A stretch of 64,000 nt of DNA. Source: Tetrastigma voinierianum. Taxonomy: Eukaryota; Streptophyta; Magnoliopsida; Vitales; Vitaceae. The notes below the pieces were generated by a model, which saw only the letters and a program-made list of their open reading frames with translations, did no database searches and was not told the DNA's origin. Made by a program: the position numbers and the translations under genes. Location: the NCBI GenBank assembly GCA_016808115.1, contig JAEQBH010000731.1, forward strand, positions 992,001 to 1,056,000, read 5' to 3'. Each line of letters starts with the position of its first letter. Positions within the stretch are counted from its first letter, which is position 1. Positions 58,180 through 64,000 of this stretch are shown here, piece after piece.

Positions 58180-58634
58180 AGTTGTAGTTGTAGTTCAACT
58201 CTGAGTCGCGGCTATATGGTAACTTCACATTCATAATAGTCATTTTTTTAGTTACACTTCAGATTTTAAAGTAACGCTATAGAGTCACTTTAGTTGAGAC
58301 TCAGATCTATATGCGACTATAAAGTCACTTTTAGTTAGAAATTAATCATATCTGCAACTATAGAATCACTTTTAGTTGAGACTTCAATCGTAAATGCAAC
58401 TATAAGTCCTTTTAGTTGAGACGGAATCCTATCCTCAAGTTATAGAGTCACTTTGGATTGAGACTCAATCCTAAATGCAACTATAGAGTCACTTTTAGTT
58501 GAGGCATGTCTTATCGAATGTATAGAGTGGCGCAGTTATGAGGCTGATAATATGAAACTAAAAATATGCTTTAGTTGCAAATTTTTTTGGCCCCAACTAA
58601 AGTAATGTCCCTATAAGTCACTTTTCTTGTAGTG
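58180..58634 (-). repeat. CACTA-3 right subterminal repeats and terminus
   Basis: The unit GCAACTATAGAGTCACTTTT, then AGTTGAGACTCAATCCTAAA, recurs about eight times with changes and ends CACTTTTCTTGTAGTG. Inverted, it shows the CAACTAAAAGTGACTxTATAG word of the left array. Confidence 0.87.
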
Positions 58635-58929
58635 TATGTATGTAAAGGCCCTAGGGAAAATGTGTAAAGGTTCCAAGGAGAGGGGTCTATTTATAGACTT
58701 CAAAGCCTAACCTTATAAGGTTACTTGTCTGATAAGCAATCAATCTCTGCCTTACATGGTTTTTTTGCCTATCAAGTAACTAACCTCCTGTGTTATTGGG
58801 TTTCTTGCCTCTTAAGCAATTAATTAATAGACTCTATCACTAATTAGCTAGTCTGGGGATCCAACAACCCATTATTCATTTTAGCTCTTGATTGAAGACT
58901 CTAATTGTTTCTAGAGCATAAATCCAACA
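58635..58929 (-). repeat. Copia-2 3' LTR, proximal part (right of CACTA-3)
   Basis: On the minus strand it starts TGTTGGATTTATGCTCTAG at 58929. A TATAAATAGA box lies at about 58687-58696, the usual LTR promoter element. It is cut at 58635 by CACTA-3. Confidence 0.75.
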
Positions 58930-58942
58930 ATCTCCCACTTGC
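58930..58942 (-). other. Copia-2 polypurine tract
   Basis: The minus strand reads AAGTGGGAGAT immediately before the LTR start TGTTGGATT, as usual for Copia elements. Confidence 0.8.
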
Positions 58943-59640
58943 TTAGAAGTAACTCTGGGACCATTATCTTATCCGGTGCTATTCCACTAAAAGCCCAGAT
59001 GTGAACTCCAAGATTAATAATGTATGTATTAAATGTATCTTTCCTTTGTAAAACATCGATAATTAATCGCAAGGGTTTCTATCAATCGATTGATTATTTA
59101 TTCTCTTAACTTATTAGTTTCTCTCACGGATCTAATGCATTGGTCAGTGTCTTTCAACATCCGAGTATCGAAACATATTAAGAGAATATTTCATACAAAT
59201 TTCATTTTTGTATATCTCATAAACTCTAGTGGTCAAATGATCATTATTCTCAAATCATCAAGGTATTGGTCTTTAAAAGGAGACCTCACTTATTGATAAC
59301 TCACAGAATGACAATTACTTGACTACATATTTATAATATACTCAGGATTAAGAAAAATAGCATAACTAATATTGCATGAGATTTAATTCATTTTTACATA
59401 ATATTACCTTTAATTAAATCTCTCATTACCCTTTAATATTCCACAATAACCAAGACAAATTATTTCATAGAATATTATAGTCTAAATAAAATGCCCAACT
59501 TTATTTATCAACTGTGAGACAATTCATTAATTATGAGAATCTATGACCATGTCTTCTATGGACGTATCTATATGATCATATAATGCATAATCAATCTGGA
59601 CCTTATACTTGAAATAATGTGTGTATAAGAATTTAAGAAA
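58943..59640 (-). other. Copia-2 region between RNase H and 3' LTR
   Basis: AT-rich, with only fragments of reading frame. It should hold the last part of RNase H and the 3' untranslated part. The + strand frame at 59090-59296 is not supported. Confidence 0.45.
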
Positions 59641-60623
59641 TTCATGCCATTAGAAAATGAAATTACATTTAGTCTTGCTCCTAAAGCATAAATGGCAGCT
59701 CCCTTACTCTAAAAATGAGCCTGGGACACTCTAAGACCCTTACAGGGCCACATACTTATAAGGCCCACATCGGAAAGAGTCTTAGTAAAAAGGTCTGCTA
59801 GGTTCTCCTCATATTCAGTTTTACTATAATCAATATTCCCTTGGAAATTGGAGTACGTATGGCAAGTATTCTAAAGACTCTCACTTTGTCCCCTGCCCAT
59901 ATAATCCCTCGTTCTCTTTAGATACTTGAGTATATGTTTTCACTATAGTCTAGTGTTTTTCCTCAGGATCTTATTTGTATCAACTTATGATTCCCACTGA
60001 ATAGAAAGTATCTCACCTAGTGCATAACATGACATACATGAGACTACCAACAGCCGAAGCATAAAGTTTCTCACTCATGAGTTTTTTCTCTTCAGGGTTT
60101 TATGTGATTGTCCCTTAAAAAGATGAATTCAATAGCTAAAGGGTAGAAATCCCCACGTGGAATTCTCCATGCCAAAACTAGCTACTAGGAAGCTTGGGAC
60201 ATAGCTAACACTATGACTAATCGGTCTCTATAAAGTTTAGACCTAGAATATGGTTGAGAAGCGTATTTTAATTCTCTATATCAAAATGCTATTGAGGAGG
60301 TGACCTGCGTCGACAACACTTTTGCATTATCTCATTAGCAGGGGATGTCATCTACGTAAAGAATATGGAACACTACCGCATACATGAATCTTTTGCACAC
60401 ATAGTTTGCAGAATATGCTTTCTTGTAAAGTCAACAGTTCGATGGGTTTTACCCCTCTATGAGCTTCTACAAGAGACAATACTAAGTTTGAACCCATAGA
60501 TTTCATCTCACGGTCCATTGCCCTTTTCCACTCTTGTACATCAACATCCTCCAATGCTTTTTCATACGTGGTGACTTGATACATCTTTCCTAATAAGACA
60601 TGCCTTGTTGGTTTATGTATCAT
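59641..60623 (-). pseudogene. Copia-2 reverse transcriptase and RNase H
   Basis: Minus strand: TYEKALEDVDVQEWKRAMDR and EMKSMGSNLV (RT start, 60623-60490), CKLCVQKIHVCGSV, LYVDDIP with the catalytic YVDD at 60347-60358, ASAVGSLMYVMLCTR at about 60050, and NLADLFTKTL and GLRVSQAHF (RNase H end) at 59720-59800. About 100 residues between SLVEAHRGVKPI and the YVDD box are missing, so the RT has an internal deletion. Confidence 0.87.
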
Positions 60624-60854
60624 CCTCCCACTATAAGTTTAACGCATTGGTTGTTGTACATGCATAAGAGGATTCAAGTTTTGTGGTTGAGGTGGATTTT
60701 CAATCTCTTCATTATTTTCTTGTTCTTGAATTTCTTGAATTTGATCTTGAGTTGTTTCTTGTGTTTGTTCACTTTCAGGTACATGTTGTACATATTCCCC
60801 TCTTTGAACATCAATAGGAAACAGGGGTGGAAAATTAGGAGTTTCTTGTGGATC

Positions 60855-61770
60855 TCACACCGGGTCAAGCTCTTCAAGAACCACTTTCCTCCTAGGTTTA
60901 AAATTGTTCATATAATCCTCTTCTAATAAAGTAGCGTGAGTGCTCACTATTACCTTATTTTCCTTTGGATTATAAAATATTCCATCTTGCGTTCCCTTAG
61001 GATAGCCAATAAACATACACATTTCTATATGAGATTCCAACTTTTGTGATTTATGTGCTAAGACAGGTGTCGGGGCACCCAAATCCTAATATGGTTAAAA
61101 CTGGGTTTGTGCCCTTTCTATAACTCTGTGGGTGTCTTTGAATTAGATTTAGATGGAACCAAGCTTAGTGTGTAAATAGCTATTTCTAATGCATATCCCT
61201 AGAAAGATGATGAGTAACTGAGCATCGACCTCACCATATCTAAAAGGGTTTTGTCTCTCCTTTCAAATACTCCATTTTGTTAGGGCGTTTTAGGAGATAA
61301 TAATTGAGAAATTACCCCCTCTTTAGCCAAGTAAGACTTGAACTCTCCATATAGGTATTCACCACCTCGGTCAGACCGAAGCTACTTGATATGAACGTCT
61401 AATTGTTTTTCTACCTCAACCTCATATTCTCGAAACTTTTCAAAAGCTTCATACCTATGGCGCATTAGGTAAACATATCCATATCCTGAGTAGTCAAAGG
61501 TGATGAAATACTCATACCCGCCTCTGGCTTGAACGCTAATTGGTCCACACACATCAGTGTGTACCAATCCTAACAACTTAGTAGCGCGATTTCCTTTGGT
61601 CGTGAAGGGCCTCTTTGTCATTTTACTTTCCAAACACAATTCACATACGAGTATAGGTTCAAAGATCAAGGAAGTTAAAATTCCACTTTTAACCAAACCT
61701 TGAATTTTGTTAAGATTAATATGACCTAATCGCAATTGTCATAAATAAGTTTCATTTGACACCTTCCTTT
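60855..61770 (-). pseudogene. Copia-2 integrase
   Basis: Minus strand: RLGHINLNKIQGLVKSGIL and VCELCLESKMTKRPF (HHCC zinc end), LVHTDVCGPI (first Asp), then RSDRGGEYL at about 61355 (second Asp), QNGVFERRDKTLLDMV at about 61260 (Glu), and the C-terminal part IEMCMFIGYPKG, NPKENKVIVSTHATLLEEDY at 60900-61040. All three acidic catalytic residues are visible, but frames change at several places. Confidence 0.9.
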
Positions 61771-62079
61771 TCTTAGATAAGGGAAGTTGCTCATCATCAA
61801 TATGTTCAATGGAATTAATACTTTAGAACAAAGGAGTTAAGAAATATAGACCATTCATCAATATTCCGAAGTAAATAAAAGTATTATTACTTTTTATTGA
61901 AACTGGGGAATTAATTGTTAAACCATGTTCAACTAAACAACTAACCTAAATTAAATTCTTCTTAAAATCAACAAATAGTTAATAAACATAATTTACTCTA
62001 ACTCCTGATTCTAACATATTCTGAGACTATATTTGTTTAATTTCAATATTCTTTGTCCTTTACTGAGTAAGTTGCTTTG

Positions 62080-62290
62080 TTTGATTCACTGCAAAGAGTA
62101 ACAAACATGGTTAGTGGCTCCAGAATCAATGATCCATTTATCATTGTAATTCTCCATTGAACAAACCTCAACAACATTTTGACTACCCATACTCTTTTTT
62201 ATAGGGAAATCCTTCTTCCAGTGACCTTTCTATCCGCACTTGAAGTACTTGCCTTTCGGCTTCTTCATTGTAGCCGGTTTGATAGTTGGT
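62080..62290 (-). pseudogene. Copia-2 protease site and gag zinc knuckle
   Basis: The protease site reads KWIIDSGATNHVC at about 62100-62140, with the DSGA catalytic box intact. Upstream (about 62220-62265) is YFKCG, stop, KGHWKKDFP, a zinc knuckle with first and last Cys replaced. Confidence 0.83.
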
Positions 62291-63005
62291 CTTGTTCACC
62301 TTTGCTTCTTGTTCCTTTTTCCACCATTGGGTTTCCCTTTAGGTTTTGAGGAACTTTTAGCATGATAAGCACTTCCTTGCATCACAAAAGACCTTTCAGC
62401 ACTCTCAATCTCGTGCATCAAATCAATAGGAGTAAGCTTCAGCTTGTTCATGTTATAGTTCATTTTGAACCGATTGAAGCTATCTGGAAGAGATTCCAAG
62501 ATCATGTCAACCTTCATCTCTTGTTCCAGCTTAGCCCCTACAACTTCCGCAGTACTGATGTGCCCTATCATCTTTAGACAATGGTCTTGCACACTTCCTC
62601 CAGTCATGCGAGCGTTCATTAGTGCCCATATGGCTGCTTGTCTAGTAGTACTATTGCTTTTAGCAAACATCCCATTTAGATTTTGAACCATGTCCGATAC
62701 ACACTCTAGATCATTAATTTGCTTCCACAGACGTTCTATAACATTGGCAAGAATATACTAACGAGCTGTCATATTCGACCGTTGCCAATTTGCAATTTCT
62801 TCTTAGTTTCCTCCGAAGCATCGGTAGTGGACTTCTTGGATTTCATAGTTGTTATAATCAATTTGATTCTCTCAAAATCAAGGACAATGTAAAGATTGAT
62901 TTTCCATAGGTCGTAATTACTTTCATCCAATGGTTTTTTACTCAAAATTGTATCTAGAGGATTAAAGGATGTCATGTTCTGAAATAAATAAACAAAAACA
63001 TGCAA
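62291..63005 (-). pseudogene. Copia-2 gag
   Basis: Starts near 62970 with MTSFNPLDTILSKKPLDESN and YDLWKINLYIVLDFERIK, typical of Copia gag N-termini. Continues in another frame at 62691-62296: ALMNARMTGGSVQDHCLKMI, ESLPDSFNRFKMNYNMNK, then a Lys/Gly-rich tail. The two frames join near 62730 by a shift or small deletion. Confidence 0.87.
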
Positions 63006-64000
63006 TCAATAAATATACCAATAAGTAGGTTTATTTATTGGAATAATATCCTAGTTTCCATTATAAACAACTACGTTGGGCAAGATATTTATAACAAACT
63101 AATATTTTGAACATGATACGGAAAGTGTCCTACCAAGTCAGCTCATCAAAAACTCAAATAGTAACCCATGATAGTAGTGAGTTTCTATGTTAATACACTA
63201 GGAAAGGAAAGTCCCCAGGTAAGTCGTGGGGTCATAGTGGTTCCTTTGAAAAACTCCTTACCTTAGGCTCTTATCGCCCTTGTGACAAGACTTTCCTAGA
63301 CATGTACCAACAAGTCACTATCCAAGAGAAATTAATTTAAAACGTTCTCAGATAACACATACATGTATCAATCAAAGCTTTGTTTCAATAAGCTTTGGGC
63401 TTTCAATAACATTAATAGAGCCTCATTGGGAGGATTATTAATGCTACTAAAATTGAATGTAATAACTATTAATTTAGTTTCAAAATTGTCTTTAATATCC
63501 AAGTGTTGTCAACGTTGGGCTGTACAACCTCATTAAAATTTTGAAATTCTTTTAGATCCAATCCAATAAAAATTTGATCATGTTTATCCATTGGGGCATC
63601 ACATAACCATTAATTTATTATTGAACCCTTAATGGAGGCCCATTGGTTTCAAATTAATTAAATTAATTTTAACCTTCACCCATTCAATATTTTATATTAA
63701 TTTATTAGGTTTTCCATAATAATATTATCTAGACATTAATGTTATTAAAATTAAATGTGATGACCATTAATTTAATTTCAAAATTATCTTTAATATCTTA
63801 ATATTGTTGACGTTGGGTTGTACAATCTCATTAAAAACTTGAAATTATTTTAGATCCAATTCCATAAAATCCGATCATGTTTATCCGTTAGGGGGCATAG
63901 CATAATCATTTTATTATTAGATCCTTAATGAAGTCCATAGTTGTCGAATTAATTAATTAATTTTAACCTATACTCATTCAATATTTTACATTAATTCAAC
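63006..64000 (-). repeat. Copia-2 5' leader with a 300-bp direct repeat
   Basis: Non-coding. Two copies, about 63435-63705 and 63735-64000, share 'caaaattatctttaatat', 'gttggxctgtacaacctcat' and 'ttttaacctxxacccattca', about 300 bp apart. The second copy runs to the window edge, so there may be more. A 5' LTR should lie further right. Confidence 0.65.

Larger units (their letters stand above)
52415..58634. mobile_element. CACTA-3, non-autonomous CACTA carrying a captured COQ2 gene
   Basis: The right end is CTTGTAGTG at 58634. Inverted it reads CACTACAAGAAAAGTGACTT, then ATAG. The left end at 52415 reads CACTCTTTTCTGAGTGGCTT, then TTAG: same length, same outer four bases and same inner AGTGxCTTxTAG, but eight bases between differ. 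Flanks are TAA and TAT. Both sides carry repeats of CAACTAAAAGTGxCTATxG in opposite orientation. No transposase was recognised in 6.2 kb; the middle holds COQ2 exons and introns. Confidence 0.75.

Noticed and set aside
59090..59296. Plus-strand open frame between Copia-2 and its LTR
   Set aside because: AT-rich antisense frame with no motif; it lies in the 3' part of the minus-strand Copia element.

Overview
This window is a block of flowering-plant (most likely eudicot) nuclear DNA made almost entirely of transposable elements nested inside one another. It is AT-rich, with long (TA)n arrays, intron-like splice signals, plant retrotransposon families (Ty1/Copia, Ty3/Gypsy chromovirus), CACTA (En/Spm) DNA transposons, a hAT element, a MITE, SINE-like tRNA-derived sequences and a LINE tail. 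I see no intact host gene. The only host-derived coding matter I recognise is a broken copy of COQ2/PPT (mitochondrial 4-hydroxybenzoate polyprenyltransferase) carried inside a non-autonomous CACTA element. The species cannot be fixed from the sequence.

Layout. (1) 1-1130: AT-rich DNA with a degenerate direct repeat and no gene. (2) 1131-52047: a degraded Copia element (Copia-1, + strand) split by one huge insertion. CACTA-1 (1321-47155) starts CACTATAAG, ends CTTGTAGTG, is flanked by a GAT target duplication and interrupts the zinc knuckle of the Copia gag. CACTA-1 carries a TnpD-type transposase pseudogene (2845-20438) and a TnpA/Transposase_24-type second gene (20732-23909). It has itself been interrupted by a Gypsy chromovirus with both LTRs (5714-15353, minus strand), a solo LTR (15636-19921) that holds another solo LTR (16392-18946), a hAT element (21028-22326), and a second autonomous-type CACTA, CACTA-2 (24147-46532). 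CACTA-2 carries its own transposase gene, cut into four pieces by three solo LTRs of one family, and a second gene that joins a TnpA-like part to a C48/Ulp1-like protease. Part of that second gene is tandemly duplicated. It also holds a MITE and another solo LTR. (3) 47159-52047: the rest of Copia-1 (protease, integrase, RT, RNase H, 3' LTR), with a roughly 640-bp insertion that contains a SINE-like head. (4) about 52240-64000: Copia-2 on the minus strand, whose 3' LTR is split by CACTA-3 (52415-58634). CACTA-3 has no recognisable transposase but holds COQ2 exons with introns, plus SINE- and LINE-derived pieces. The Copia-2 coding region (RT/RNase H, integrase, protease, gag) follows from 59640 to 63005, then a leader with a 300-bp direct repeat.

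How the parts relate. Nesting gives the relative order of insertion: Copia-1, then CACTA-1, then the Gypsy, solo LTR, hAT and CACTA-2 inside it, then the LTRs and MITE inside CACTA-2. Every coding region has stops, frameshifts or interruptions, so no element here looks able to make its own full protein set. TIRs, subterminal repeats and some LTR ends remain recognisable, so activation in trans cannot be excluded. All family calls rest on motifs read by eye; no database search was run.
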